Positions 31,646-40,759 of a stretch of 64,000 bases of DNA are shown here, piece after piece. Source of the DNA: Sphingobacteriia bacterium (GTDB lineage: Bacteria > Bacteroidota > Bacteroidia > Bacteroidales > UBA7960); the NCBI GenBank assembly GCA_011390785.1, contig JAABRR010000013.1, positions 1 through 64,000 of the forward strand, read 5' to 3'. The notes below the pieces were generated by a model. It saw only the letters and a program-made list of their open reading frames with translations, searched no databases and was not told the DNA's origin. The stretch's first letter is position 1. Each line of letters begins with the position of its first letter. Both the position numbers and the translations under genes were made by a program.

Positions 31646-32751
31646 AAATGCAAAAAATTACTTTACGGATGGTATTGGATGCCATTGAAGAGAAAGCACC
31701 TGTAAATTTACAGGAAAGTTACGATAATTCAGGAATTCAATTTGGCGATCCTGAAAAAGAAGTCACGAAAGGGCTACTTTGTCTTGATGTTACTGAAAGT
31801 ATTATTGATGAAGCCATTGAAAAAGAATGTGACTTTATTATTTCTCATCATCCTTTATTGTTTGGTGGCATAAAAAGTCTGTCGGGCAAGAATTATATAG
31901 AAAGAACTTTGATTAAAGCAATCAAAGCTGATATTGCTATTTTATCTGCTCATACCAATCTTGACAGTGTATTAGCTGGGGTAAATGCAAGACTGGCTTC
32001 CAAAATCGGGTTAACAAATCTTTCTATTTTAGCTCCTAAAGAAGGTGTACTAAAAAAAATGGTTGTGTTTTGTCCTTTATCACATGCCAAAATATTGAGA
32101 AAGGCAATTTTTGATGCCGGAGCCGGGAAGATTGGTAATTACGATTGCTGTAGTTACAATATTAAAGGAAAAGGGACCTTTAGGGCAGGAGATAATACAA
32201 ATCCATTTGTAGGAGCAAAGGGTAGTATACATGAAGAAGAGGAAGTTAGAATTGAAACTATATTGCCTGAATGGCTTGTCGGAAAACTCGTCAAGACGGT
32301 GATTGCTGCCCATCCTTATGAAGAAGTAGCCTATGATATTTATTCACTTGATAATGAATATACAAGTGCAGGAATGGGAATGATTGGCGAGCTTGTTGAA
32401 CCAGGAGATGAAATTGATTTTCTTACCATGATTAAGAAAAATCTTGGTATTGACTGTATCAGACATAACCCATTATCTGGCAGAAAAATACAAAAGGTAG
32501 CAGTTTGCGGAGGTAGTGGTAGTTTCCTTCGTCATAATGCCATTGCTGCAAAAGTCGATGCATTTATCACTGCTGATATAAAGTATCATGATTTTTTTGA
32601 TGTAGAAGAAAGATTGCTTCTTGCCGATGTTGGACACTATGAAAGTGAGCAATTCACCAAAGAAATTTTGTATGAAATAGTTACTGAAAAATTTACTAAC
32701 TTTGCACTCCTTATTTCGAACCAAAGTACAAATCCGGTTCGATATTTTTAA
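31642..32751 (+). CDS. Nif3-like dinuclear metal centre protein
   Basis: The 369-residue protein belongs to the Nif3/YbgI family (labelled GTP cyclohydrolase 1 type 2 in databases). Metal ligands visible are I-S-H69-H70-P, S-A-H104-T-N-L-D108, and the C-terminal D-V-G-H-Y-E-S-E. The middle (about 130-235) contains the inserted PII/CutA-like domain found in the longer Bacillus-type members (A-H-P-Y-E-E-V-A-Y-D-I). These proteins form hexameric toroids with two metals; the cell role remains undefined. It overlaps a 30-codon ORF at its start. It precedes by 33 bases a zinc-ribbon coiled-coil gene, a pairing widely conserved in Bacteroidota. Confidence 0.92.
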   Translation: MKMQKITLRMVLDAIEEKAPVNLQESYDNSGIQFGDPEKEVTKGLLCLDVTESIIDEAIEKECDFIISHHPLLFGGIKSLSGKNYIERTLIKAIKADIAILSAHTNLDSVLAGVNARLASKIGLTNLSILAPKEGVLKKMVVFCPLSHAKILRKAIFDAGAGKIGNYDCCSYNIKGKGTFRAGDNTNPFVGAKGSIHEEEEVRIETILPEWLVGKLVKTVIAAHPYEEVAYDIYSLDNEYTSAGMGMIGELVEPGDEIDFLTMIKKNLGIDCIRHNPLSGRKIQKVAVCGGSGSFLRHNAIAAKVDAFITADIKYHDFFDVEERLLLADVGHYESEQFTKEILYEIVTEKFTNFALLISNQSTNPVRYF

Positions 32752-32784
32752 AGTACAGAAAATCAATAAAATAAATACTTCTTT

Positions 32785-33630
32785 ATGGCAAAAGTGAAAG
32801 AAACTTCCAAAAAACAAGAGGAAATAGTTCCTAACGAACCAGAGATTGTTACTACAAAATCAGCAATGGATAAAACCGGTGAAGATAGTGTAGAAACAGT
32901 TGTCAGAAAAAAACTTACCAGTTTGTACACTTTACAGCTGATTGATGCTCAAGTTGACAAAATAAGAAACATTAGAGGCGAGCTGCCCCTGGAAGTTCAG
33001 GACCTTGAAGATGAGATTGCTGGTCTGGAAACCAGAATTGCTAAATTTAATCAGGAAATTGCTGAACTAAATATGGAAATAACCAATAAGCAGAATAGTA
33101 TTAAAGAATCAAAAGAGTTGGTTATAAAATACGAAGCACAACAAATGAATGTTAGAAATAATCGCGAATATGATTCTTTAAGTAAGGAAATTGAATATCA
33201 GAGTTTGGAAATGCAATTGGCCGAGAAGAAAATTAAAGAATTTGAAGTAACTATTCAAACTAAAAATGAAGTTTTGGCTATTTCTGATCAAGAGCTGGAA
33301 GAACGCAGAAAAGATCTGGAAGTAAAAAATAGTGAACTGAAGGATATTGTTGAAGAAACTCGCAAGGAAGAAGAACATTTGAAAGAAAAGTCAGCACTAC
33401 AGGAAGTAAATATTGACGAAAGACTTTTATCAGCATACAAAAGAATCCGTGAAAATGCGCGAAATGGGTTAGCTGTAGTCCCCGTTGAAAGAGATGCTTG
33501 TGGTGGATGTTTCAACAAGATTCCACCCCAAAGACAACTTGATATCCGCTTAAATAAAAAAATAATTGTGTGTGAGTATTGTGGGAGAATATTAGTAGAT
33601 GGTGAAATTATCGAAGATATCACCATTTAA
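32785..33630 (+). CDS. Coiled-coil protein with C4 zinc ribbon
   Basis: The 281-residue protein has a charged low-complexity N-terminus (1-45), then about 180 residues of heptad-rich coiled coil (about 55-225). The C-terminal zinc ribbon has C239-x2-C242 and C263-x2-C266, with the conserved C-G-G-C-F-N-K-I-P-P-Q and C-E-Y-C-G-R-I-L. The ribbon resembles CdsZ/CT398-type proteins, in some bacteria linked to sigma-54 and to flagellar or division functions. In Chlamydia the CT398 protein is reported to bind sigma-54, and rpoN lies 13 kb away here. Co-transcription with the Nif3-like gene is likely (33-base gap), and a strong terminator follows. Confidence 0.9.
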   Translation: MAKVKETSKKQEEIVPNEPEIVTTKSAMDKTGEDSVETVVRKKLTSLYTLQLIDAQVDKIRNIRGELPLEVQDLEDEIAGLETRIAKFNQEIAELNMEITNKQNSIKESKELVIKYEAQQMNVRNNREYDSLSKEIEYQSLEMQLAEKKIKEFEVTIQTKNEVLAISDQELEERRKDLEVKNSELKDIVEETRKEEEHLKEKSALQEVNIDERLLSAYKRIRENARNGLAVVPVERDACGGCFNKIPPQRQLDIRLNKKIIVCEYCGRILVDGEIIEDITI

Positions 33631-33660
33631 CTGATTTTAATATCAGTATGTTAGGTTAAT

Positions 33661-33694
33661 AAAAAACGGGTAGCATTTATACTACCCGTTTTTT
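33661..33694. terminator. Bidirectional terminator after the zinc-ribbon gene
   Basis: Perfect 13-bp arms AAAAAACGGGTAG and CTACCCGTTTTTT flank an eight-base loop. This places A-tracts and T-tracts on both strands between convergent genes ending at 33630 and 33726. Confidence 0.92.
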
Positions 33695-33725
33695 GTTTAT
33701 GGTTATTTTTTTAACTAATATATAC

Positions 33726-35195
33726 TTAAAACCTGAAACCTACAGTCATAAGGAATCCTTGTCTTGCCAAATCATAGTTTACCATAGATTGTCGATTTCC
33801 GGTTAAATTGTAGTATTGAAAAAACTCCTCGGTATATTGAGTAATGAAATATCCGAAATCAATAAAATAACTTTGCTCACGGATTCCCAAACCAGCACTA
33901 ATAGTGGTTTTTTCCAGTGCACTTATCTCTTCTTTGAATGGGTTGGAATGAATGGCATATCCTGCGCGCAATACGATGGGGTTTAACCTGATTTCGCCAC
34001 CTGCTCTAACAACATGTTGCTGCTGGAAATTATTTTTAATAGTTTTATTCTGTTCAGAAAACAAATCTCTATCGCTTCTTAGACGCATTTGGGTGTAATC
34101 GGCATATTCATAATCAATACTAAGTAAACCAAAAGTTCCAAAAATTAACCCCAACCCTCCTGTTAATTTTAAGGGTGTTGTAAGTTCATAGTCTGACAAA
34201 AGACCCGGAGATTCTGCACTGCGTCTTCCAAAACTTACAAGATCCGAACTCATGTTTGTTCTCCAATTGTCCTCCAGATTATAAAAAGTTGGTGTATGAA
34301 CAGCTGCTCCAAGGCGAATCATATCGGTAGCTCTGAAAATTGCTCCAAACTTAAAGTTAAAGCCTGTGCCACGGGTGCTTAAGTTTTCACTAAATTCAAG
34401 CGAATTAAATTCGCTATCAATTCCGGTAGAATTTTCTTCAGTAAAAGTATATTCTTCTTCATACCTGATAATAGGAAAACCTAATGTAGCACCCAGATAA
34501 AGGCGGTTACTGTAGTTTGCACCTAACGAAACACTCAATTCTCTTAATGAACCGCTGGTATTGGTAACTCTCTTTTGCAAAACATTGTTTGGCATATCAA
34601 TGAAATAGGAATTGGCAATTGTATCTAACCCCAGCAACCAGGTATCCCAGGCCAGACCGGTTGTATAATCATCAAGGTATTCTTCTGGAAATGTACTGTT
34701 GAAGTTAGTTTCATTATTTGCTTTGTCAAGAAAAACACTCATAAGTGAGTTTTGGGTATTAAAACCTTCATAAATTCTTCTGCTGTTAAAGTTTAGCAGG
34801 TTATTAAGTCCAAATCCAAATTGAAATCCCAACCAACCAGTTTCTTTTAATGCATTAGGATCGTTGAACGAAAAAACAAAACCGATGTTGCTAAGGGTAA
34901 AGTCATAATTGATATCTTCTTCCGGGGTTCCCATAAAAGAAGATTTAACTTTAGTATAGTTTAAACTGGGAGTTATTGTAAACTCATTGCTTCGATAAAC
35001 TGCAATGCCCGCCGGATTGGTAGAAAGCGTCGAAAAATCGCCTCCAAGGGCACTGAAGGCACCACCAGTACTGATAAATCTGGCAGTACCTCCATTGTTG
35101 AGCATCGAGTATCGCAAAGCATCAATTTCATTCTGAGCATACGATGCAAAAAATATGAAGTTGAAAAATATCAATATTAATGATTTTTTATACAT
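33726..35195 (-). CDS. FadL/OmpP1-family outer-membrane protein
   Basis: The 489-residue product has a signal peptide (1-20, cut at S-Y-A-Q). Next comes the FadL-like N-terminal hatch with A-L-R-Y-S-M, G-G-A-F-S-A-L-G-G-D-F and L-S-T-N-P-A-G-I-A-V-Y-R, and then a 14-strand-type barrel ending F-L-M-T-V-G-F-R-F. The N-P-A-G signature is typical of this family, which lets hydrophobic compounds such as fatty acids or aromatics cross the outer membrane. The ligand is not predictable. It follows, on the same strand, the repeat lipoprotein (84-base gap) and could be co-transcribed with it. Confidence 0.88.
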   Translation of the reverse strand: MYKKSLILIFFNFIFFASYAQNEIDALRYSMLNNGGTARFISTGGAFSALGGDFSTLSTNPAGIAVYRSNEFTITPSLNYTKVKSSFMGTPEEDINYDFTLSNIGFVFSFNDPNALKETGWLGFQFGFGLNNLLNFNSRRIYEGFNTQNSLMSVFLDKANNETNFNSTFPEEYLDDYTTGLAWDTWLLGLDTIANSYFIDMPNNVLQKRVTNTSGSLRELSVSLGANYSNRLYLGATLGFPIIRYEEEYTFTEENSTGIDSEFNSLEFSENLSTRGTGFNFKFGAIFRATDMIRLGAAVHTPTFYNLEDNWRTNMSSDLVSFGRRSAESPGLLSDYELTTPLKLTGGLGLIFGTFGLLSIDYEYADYTQMRLRSDRDLFSEQNKTIKNNFQQQHVVRAGGEIRLNPIVLRAGYAIHSNPFKEEISALEKTTISAGLGIREQSYFIDFGYFITQYTEEFFQYYNLTGNRQSMVNYDLARQGFLMTVGFRF

Positions 35196-35279
35196 ATGAT
35201 TATGTGTTAAAAGTTACTTTTTAAAACTTTAAAACTGTATTTACAAAATACTAGAATAAAGGGAAGATAAACTTAGAAT

Positions 35280-37058
35280 TTATCGTCTTCTCGATGGTGA
35301 ACTGCTACTTGACGAAGAGCTACCTGACGACCTTGACGGTGAAGAACTTCTAACTCCCGAAGATGATGATCCAGAGCTTCTGGATGGAGTATACGAAGGC
35401 GTACTTCTCTGTGGAGCTCTTGATGGAGCGGCCTGTGGTCGAGATTGTGGTGCTGATCGTTGCGGTGCTGCCTGTGGCCTACTTTGTGGTGCTGACCTTT
35501 GTGGTGTTGCCTGTGGTCGGGACTGTGGTGCTGACCTCTGTGGTGTAGCTTGTGGTCTGGATTGTGGAGCTGACCTCTGAGGTGTGGCACGCAGTGGCGG
35601 AGTGTTCGGGTTTACCTGCGGTGAGCGCTGCGGTGTTGCCTGCGGCCTGGTTTGAACAGGTTGACGTGCAGGTGCGGCTTCTGGTCGTTGGGGAGATTGC
35701 TGGGGCGTAGCCTGTTCATTTTGTCTGTTCGTTGGCACAGGTCTTTGCTCATTTGCAGGACGTCTGTATTCCTGATTAGAGCGTGGTTGTTGCTGACTGG
35801 GCGAGGTATAAGTACGTGTTCTGTTTGTATTGGGTGCTGCCTGAGCAGGTTGACCTTCTCTTACGGGTTGTTGCGGTCTTGCATATTTGGGAGTTTGATT
35901 GACTCTTTCAGGTCTTGCATATTCCTGAGGGTTGCGTTGCGGAGTATATTCCCGCTGCTGTTGTTGATTGTTATCTGTAAGATTTTCCGGATTTGAAACT
36001 ACTGAACCAGAACCATTGTTTATTGCTTCTCTTCCATTGTTTTCGGGTAGTTTAACTCCCTGGGGATTAACAAATACAGATTCTTCTCCTATATTTTTTA
36101 TTTGCCCGGAACTGATTCTTCCTGTTCCGTTTGTATTATTGCCAGTTATAATAGTGGGGTTAGATACACCTGATGCGGTTTCGTCAGAATTACCATTAGA
36201 AGGAGTTACACCATATCTTCCTCCACCAACTGCTGCTCCTGCTCCTGTTTGCCCTACATCCTTTAACCCACCAGAATTTGAATATCTTCCAGGTGCCCGC
36301 TCTGTTTCAGTAATTGGGTTAGAGGGTCTTCTGGATGCCAGAACATAATCTTCCATTCCATAGTAGGCCCCAAAGCCATAATAATTATACCCATAGTAAC
36401 TATCCCAATAGCCTCTGTGATATCCGGCATTATAACCGTAGTAATTACCATACATGCCCCATGGGTTTCCATATCCCCATCCATAACCGTAATGAGCCCA
36501 TGCCCATGGACGATATCCCCAACTGTAATAAGAACCTGGGTAGTACCCAAAAGAGAAGAACGGGTCGTAACCCATATAAATACTGGAACCATAGAAGAAC
36601 GGATCGTAGTTATACCAATACATGTTGGTAAAGTATGGATCGTAATATCCGAAATGAACCCAGTTTCTATGAAACCTGCGTATGCGAGACTCATAAAAAT
36701 AATCATGGTGATAACCATCCAGGTAGTAATTGTTTATCACAAGGTTGCCATTTTCATCGTAATATGAGTCTGATTCAATGGGTTCATCTATATATTCATA
36801 TTGATGGTTGCCAGAATCTTCCTGATAAGCCATTTTATCTTCGCTGTAATTATCGTTATAGCTGCTAGCGGGTTGGCTCGCATCATCAGTGATTATTTCA
36901 ATAGCAGTTACATTTTTCTCGGGTGCATTTTCAGCTATCATTTCTGCATTAGATGGACTGAAGTAAATATCATCATGCACACGTGCCGTTTGGTATGTAC
37001 CTGAACAGGCAGTTAAAAACAAAGGTATAAGAAAGCTTAATTTTACAAAGGTTTTCAT
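35280..37058 (-). CDS. Low-complexity repeat lipoprotein (Tyr/Gly-rich, then Pro/Gln/Arg repeats)
   Basis: The 592-residue product has a lipoprotein signal with the Cys at about 18 (F-L-T-A-C). An acidic segment follows (to about 110). A region extremely rich in Tyr, Gly, Trp and His (about 110-255, with S-Y-Y-S-W-G-Y-R-P-W) comes next, then a Ser/Asn/Gly linker. The Pro-Gln-Arg tail contains four tandem 13-residue units of type R-S-A-P-Q-S-R-P-Q-A-T-P-Q (495-546), and the protein ends in a run of serines and S-P-S-R-R-R. It resembles surface-exposed adhesive or structural proteins rather than enzymes. The ribosome-binding site is a strong AAGGAGGAA, rare in this window. Polyproline-like content suggests dependence on EF-P. 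Confidence 0.8.
   Translation of the reverse strand: MKTFVKLSFLIPLFLTACSGTYQTARVHDDIYFSPSNAEMIAENAPEKNVTAIEIITDDASQPASSYNDNYSEDKMAYQEDSGNHQYEYIDEPIESDSYYDENGNLVINNYYLDGYHHDYFYESRIRRFHRNWVHFGYYDPYFTNMYWYNYDPFFYGSSIYMGYDPFFSFGYYPGSYYSWGYRPWAWAHYGYGWGYGNPWGMYGNYYGYNAGYHRGYWDSYYGYNYYGFGAYYGMEDYVLASRRPSNPITETERAPGRYSNSGGLKDVGQTGAGAAVGGGRYGVTPSNGNSDETASGVSNPTIITGNNTNGTGRISSGQIKNIGEESVFVNPQGVKLPENNGREAINNGSGSVVSNPENLTDNNQQQQREYTPQRNPQEYARPERVNQTPKYARPQQPVREGQPAQAAPNTNRTRTYTSPSQQQPRSNQEYRRPANEQRPVPTNRQNEQATPQQSPQRPEAAPARQPVQTRPQATPQRSPQVNPNTPPLRATPQRSAPQSRPQATPQRSAPQSRPQATPQRSAPQSRPQAAPQRSAPQSRPQAAPSRAPQRSTPSYTPSRSSGSSSSGVRSSSPSRSSGSSSSSSSSPSRRR
35421..35576 (-). repeat. Four tandem 39-bp repeats inside the repeat lipoprotein
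   Basis: Four in-frame 39-bp units encode the 13-residue motif R-S-A-P-Q-S-R-P-Q-[AT]-x-P-Q, and differ by only a few bases. Partial units flank them. The high identity at DNA level suggests recent slippage or recombination, and so copy-number variation between strains. Confidence 0.85.
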
Positions 37059-37064
37059 TTTAAA

Positions 37065-37073
37065 TTCCTCCTT
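37065..37073 (-). promoter_or_regulatory. Strong Shine-Dalgarno of the repeat lipoprotein
   Basis: On the minus strand the bases are AAGGAGGAA, six bases before the ATG. Most genes in this window have AT-rich leaders with no such match, as is usual in Bacteroidota, so this one stands out. Confidence 0.7.
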
Positions 37074-37143
37074 GTGATTTTATATGGATAGATATGGTAA
37101 TATTTTACGATTTGAATAAAAGATTTTGTGTGTATTTATTTCT

Positions 37144-37151
37144 TAAATTTG
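37144..37151 (+). promoter_or_regulatory. Putative -7 element of proS
   Basis: TAAATTTG fits TAnnTTTG, 51 bases before the chosen start at 37203. A TTTG lies 15 bases upstream, slightly closer than the usual -33 spacing. Confidence 0.5.
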
Positions 37152-37202
37152 CCGCGTATTAAATCTATTGTATTACATCAAATTTTATACCAATATCCTA
37201 TT

Positions 37203-38678
37203 ATGGCTAAAGATTTTTCAACCCGTGCAGAGAATTATTCGAAATGGTACAATGATATTGTTCAAAGGGCAGATTTGGCTGAGAATTCGGCTGTAAGAGG
37301 CTGCATGGTTATAAAGCCATACGGCTATGCTATATGGGAAGCTATGCAGGCTACCCTGGATAAAATGTTTAAGGATACCGGCCATTCAAATGCCTACTTT
37401 CCAATTTTCATACCAAAGTCGTTTTTTAGCAAGGAAGCTGATCATGTTGAAGGTTTTGCCAAGGAATGTGCTGTGGTAACTCACTATCGATTGAAAAACG
37501 ACCCGGATGGTAAAGGTATTGTTGTGGATGAAGATGCGAAACTTGATGAAGAATTAATTATAAGGCCTACATCTGAAACTATTATATGGGATACTTACAG
37601 AAACTGGATACAATCTTATCGTGATTTGCCCATTCTGGTTAATCAGTGGGCTAATGTTGTTCGCTGGGAAATGCGTACACGTATGTTTTTGCGTACCGCA
37701 GAATTTTTATGGCAGGAAGGGCATACGGCTCATGCAACAAAAGATGAAGCACTGGAAGAAACACACCGGATGCTTGATGTGTATGCCAATTTTGCTGAGA
37801 ATTTTATGGCTATTCCTGTTTTGAAGGGGGTTAAGTCGGCTAATGAAAGATTTGCCGGAGCCCTGGATACCTATTGTATAGAAGCACTTATGCAGGATGG
37901 CAAAGCGCTTCAGGCAGGTACTTCTCATTTTCTGGGGCAAAATTTTGCCAAAGCTTTTGATGTGAAGTTTGCCAGCAAAGAAGGTAAATTGGAACATGTA
38001 TGGGCTACATCATGGGGAGTTTCAACAAGGTTGATTGGAGCCCTGATCATGGCTCATTCTGATGACAACGGACTGGTTTTACCGCCTAAACTCGCACCTG
38101 TTCAGGTAGTAATAATTCCTATTTATAAGAATGACGAGCAGTATCAGCTTGTTTGTGAGAATGGTGAACAGATTAAGAAAAGCCTTCAGGAAAAAGGGGT
38201 AAGGGTTAAATTTGATAACCGTGATACACATAAACCAGGTTGGAAATTTAATGAATACGAATTTAAAGGTGTACCTCTGCGCATCGCACTTGGGCCCAGA
38301 GATGTAGAAAACAATACCGTTGAACTGGCCAGACGAGATACACTTGAAAAGTCTGTTTTGAATCAGAACGACATCGTGAATAAAGTGATGCACATGCTGG
38401 AAAGTATTCAGGATAATCTTTATCAGAAGGCTTTGTCTTTTAGAGAGTCTAAGACGTTTCAGGCTGATTCATGGCAAGAATTTAATACTCTCCTGGATGA
38501 ACAGGGTGGATTTATTCATGCACATTGGGATGGAACATCAGAAACTGAGCAAAAGATTAAAGAACTTACAAAGGCTACCATACGTTGTATCCCTTTAAAT
38601 AATAAACGGGAGCAGGGAAAATGCATATTAACCGGTAAGCCATCAACTGAGAGAGTCGTTTTTGCAAGGGCATATTAA
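37203..38678 (+). CDS. proS: Prolyl-tRNA synthetase, archaeal/eukaryal type
   Basis: I start at the ATG at 37203 ([10 protein letters not shown]), because the longer frame runs through the promoter. The 491-residue class II synthetase has motif 2 ([14 protein letters not shown]), P-T-S-E-T and motif 3 near G-A-L-I-M-A-H. The anticodon-binding domain follows. A C-terminal domain holds C-I-P-L-N and G-K-C-I-L-T-G-K and ends in the conserved aromatic terminus R-A-Y. The absence of the editing insertion between motifs 2 and 3 and the presence of this C-terminal domain mark the ProS type 3 form, which most Bacteroidota use. It charges tRNA-Pro; it is monocistronic by position. Confidence 0.97.
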   Translation: MAKDFSTRAENYSKWYNDIVQRADLAENSAVRGCMVIKPYGYAIWEAMQATLDKMFKDTGHSNAYFPIFIPKSFFSKEADHVEGFAKECAVVTHYRLKNDPDGKGIVVDEDAKLDEELIIRPTSETIIWDTYRNWIQSYRDLPILVNQWANVVRWEMRTRMFLRTAEFLWQEGHTAHATKDEALEETHRMLDVYANFAENFMAIPVLKGVKSANERFAGALDTYCIEALMQDGKALQAGTSHFLGQNFAKAFDVKFASKEGKLEHVWATSWGVSTRLIGALIMAHSDDNGLVLPPKLAPVQVVIIPIYKNDEQYQLVCENGEQIKKSLQEKGVRVKFDNRDTHKPGWKFNEYEFKGVPLRIALGPRDVENNTVELARRDTLEKSVLNQNDIVNKVMHMLESIQDNLYQKALSFRESKTFQADSWQEFNTLLDEQGGFIHAHWDGTSETEQKIKELTKATIRCIPLNNKREQGKCILTGKPSTERVVFARAY

Positions 38679-38850
38679 AAATTGTTGATCAATTTCCGTT
38701 TTTTAGATTTTCACCCGATAAATATAGTTTTAGAAGTAAAATATTACCAGGGTTAAGTCGTTAACAATTATAAATGAAAAATGAAGCATCTTTTTGTACA
38801 ACAGACTTTTGTTATTGCTATTTTTAGAGATTTATTTAATAATTCAGATT

Positions 38851-39297
38851 ATGAAGCTTTATTCCACAATTCTTTTTTCAGTATTCTTGATTTTTTCTTT
38901 AATGGCTCAGGAGAACATATCAAGGCCTTATGTTACACAGGATTCAGCTGTTGATACTCTTCTTTCATCTTTTCGCAGCTTTAATAGAAATGAAGGAATG
39001 CAAGGGTTCAGAATTCAGATTTTTACAGCATCAGGCAACAGATCAAAACTTTTAACTGAAAGGCAAAAAGCTGAATTTAACAGTACTTTTCCTGGAATTC
39101 GTTCATACATAACGTATGATGAACCTTACTATAAACTTAGAGTAGGAGATTTTAGAACCCGTTTAGATGCTGAAGGATTTATGCGTACAATATCTTCAAA
39201 GTATATTTATGCCATGGTTGTTCCTGACAAAATAAATCTTCCCCAGCTTGATAAAGATGATTCCACTGAATTTATTGATAATGATAAAGAAGAATAA
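38851..39297 (+). CDS. Exported SPOR-like domain protein
   Basis: I choose the ATG at 38851, which opens a normal signal peptide (M-K-L-Y-S-T-I-L-F, cut after S-L-M-A-Q). The upstream extension to 38794 begins with TTG and adds hydrophobic clutter. The 148-residue protein has a short linker and then a SPOR-like fold (about 62-130) with G-F-R-I-Q-I-F-T-A-S-G-N-R and Y-Y-K-L-R-V-G-D-F-R-T-R. It ends in an acidic tail. The expected role is binding of denuded peptidoglycan in the periplasm. A long perfect terminator follows. Confidence 0.82.
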   Translation: MKLYSTILFSVFLIFSLMAQENISRPYVTQDSAVDTLLSSFRSFNRNEGMQGFRIQIFTASGNRSKLLTERQKAEFNSTFPGIRSYITYDEPYYKLRVGDFRTRLDAEGFMRTISSKYIYAMVVPDKINLPQLDKDDSTEFIDNDKEE

Positions 39298-39329
39298 AAA
39301 AGTCTTTATATAATTTGTTTCCGGGTAAT

Positions 39330-39369
39330 AAAAAAGCTGTTCGAAATTACATTTTCGAACAGCTTTTTT
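39330..39369. terminator. Bidirectional terminator between the SPOR-like gene and the aldolase
   Basis: Perfect 16-bp arms run from AAAAAAGCTGTTCGAA (39330-39345) to its complement (39354-39369), around an eight-base loop. Convergent genes end at 39297 and 39389. Confidence 0.93.
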
Positions 39370-39388
39370 AGTGATATATAATAATACA

Positions 39389-40468
39389 TTAGTTCTTATC
39401 TATACCGTTGAGATCTTCATAAGCACTTATTAATCTTGCTTTCAATGACTCTTCAGATTTTCTTAACCATGCTCTTGGGTCATAGTATTTTTTATTGGGT
39501 TTGTCTTCGCCATCAGGATTACCAATCTGAGCCTGAAGATAACCTTCATTTTTCTGATAGAAATTTTTAACTCCTTCCCAGAATGCCCATTGCGTATCGG
39601 TATCGATATTCATTTTGATAACTCCGTAGGAAATTCCTTCGCGTATTTCTTCTCTTGAAGATCCACTTCCGCCATGGAAAACAAAGTTAACTGGCTTTGA
39701 TGCTGTTTTATATTTCTCTTCAATGTATTTCTGTGAATTATTAAGAATTTTAGGTTCCAGTTTTACATTGCCGGGTTTGTAAACTCCGTGTACGTTTCCA
39801 AATGATGCAGCAATGGTAAAACGATTTGAAACTTTACTGAGCGCTTCATACATTTGAGCAACTTCTTCAGGTTGTGTATAAAGCTTTGAACTGTCAACGC
39901 CGGTATTGTCAACACCATCTTCCTCACCGCCAGTAACGCCTAATTCAATTTCCAGGGTCATTCCTATTTTGCTCATTCTTTCGAGGTAACGAGTGCAGAT
40001 TTCGATATTCTCCTCCAGAGTTTCTTCTGATAGGTCTAACATGTGAGAGCTAAAAAGGGGTTTCCCAGTTTGTTTAAAATTTTCTTCTGAAGCTTCAATA
40101 AGGCCATCAATCCAAGGTAATAATTTTTTAGCTGCGTGATCAGTGTGCAAAATGACTCTGACACCATATAATTCTGCCATTAAGTTAATATGTTTTGCCC
40201 CTGAGATTGCTCCGGCAATTGCTGCTTTCTGGTTTTCATTAGAAAGGCTTTTGCCTGCATAAAAATGGGCACCCCCGTTAGAGAATTGTATAATAACTGG
40301 CGAGTTAACTTCTTTGGCTGTTTCCAGCACTGCATTTACCGTGTTTGTTCCTGTAACATTCACTGCCGGGAGTGCAAAGTGGTTTTCTTTTGCAATTTGA
40401 AATAAGGCCTGTACCTGATCTCCGGTAACAACACCTGGCTGAATGTCTTTCATTAAATTAGCTGCCAT
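39389..40468 (-). CDS. fbaA: Fructose-bisphosphate aldolase, class II
   Basis: The 359-residue zinc aldolase cleaves fructose-1,6-bisphosphate in glycolysis and runs in reverse in gluconeogenesis. Visible motifs are the metal-binding I-L-H-T-D-H-A-A-K, S-S-H-M-L-D-L-S-E, G-N-V-H-G-V-Y, and the phosphate-binding V-F-H-G-G-S-G-S and N-I-D-T-D-T-Q-W-A. Length and order match the E. coli FbaA-type (class IIA) enzymes. It has its own well-formed promoter and shares a bidirectional terminator with the upstream convergent gene, so it is monocistronic. Confidence 0.96.
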   Translation of the reverse strand: MAANLMKDIQPGVVTGDQVQALFQIAKENHFALPAVNVTGTNTVNAVLETAKEVNSPVIIQFSNGGAHFYAGKSLSNENQKAAIAGAISGAKHINLMAELYGVRVILHTDHAAKKLLPWIDGLIEASEENFKQTGKPLFSSHMLDLSEETLEENIEICTRYLERMSKIGMTLEIELGVTGGEEDGVDNTGVDSSKLYTQPEEVAQMYEALSKVSNRFTIAASFGNVHGVYKPGNVKLEPKILNNSQKYIEEKYKTASKPVNFVFHGGSGSSREEIREGISYGVIKMNIDTDTQWAFWEGVKNFYQKNEGYLQAQIGNPDGEDKPNKKYYDPRAWLRKSEESLKARLISAYEDLNGIDKN

Positions 40469-40527
40469 TTTTTTGAGTTTAGAATTTGTAATTAAAATAA
40501 AAAAGTCCTGTTGGTTTTTTCCAAGGT

Positions 40528-40557
40528 CAAAATTACAAAATTTGATGCATTAAGCAA
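40528..40557 (-). promoter_or_regulatory. Promoter of fbaA with -33 and -7 boxes
   Basis: On the minus strand TTG (40557-40555) is followed after 19 bases by TAATTTTG (40535-40528). This is the best match in the window to the Bacteroidota TTG-N17-23-TAnnTTTG pattern, 59 bases before the start codon. Confidence 0.6.
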
Positions 40558-40759
40558 TCCTCCCCATGCTTTTTGATGAAAAATACTTATAAATACATTA
40601 TTGTTATTTAGCTGGCACTGAAAAAAATCCTTTCATTTTTAGTATTTTTGATATTAATATTTAGTTTGTTCATTATTTTCCAGTAATAATTAATAATTTG
40701 TGGAAGAATTTTTCTACCTTAACTAAAAAGAAAGTTAGGTATTAAGGGGCTTATAATTT

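Noticed and set aside
35273-35590. Histidine/arginine-rich minus-strand frame over the 39-bp repeats
   Set aside because: It is an out-of-frame reading of the Pro/Gln/Arg repeats of the lipoprotein; the His-rich composition is an artefact of the repeat.
36263-36718. Minus-strand frame opposite phase in the Tyr/Gly-rich lipoprotein, Met/Ile/Thr-rich
   Set aside because: It is a shadow of the low-complexity coding sequence. The lipoprotein frame is longer, has a signal peptide and a strong ribosome site.
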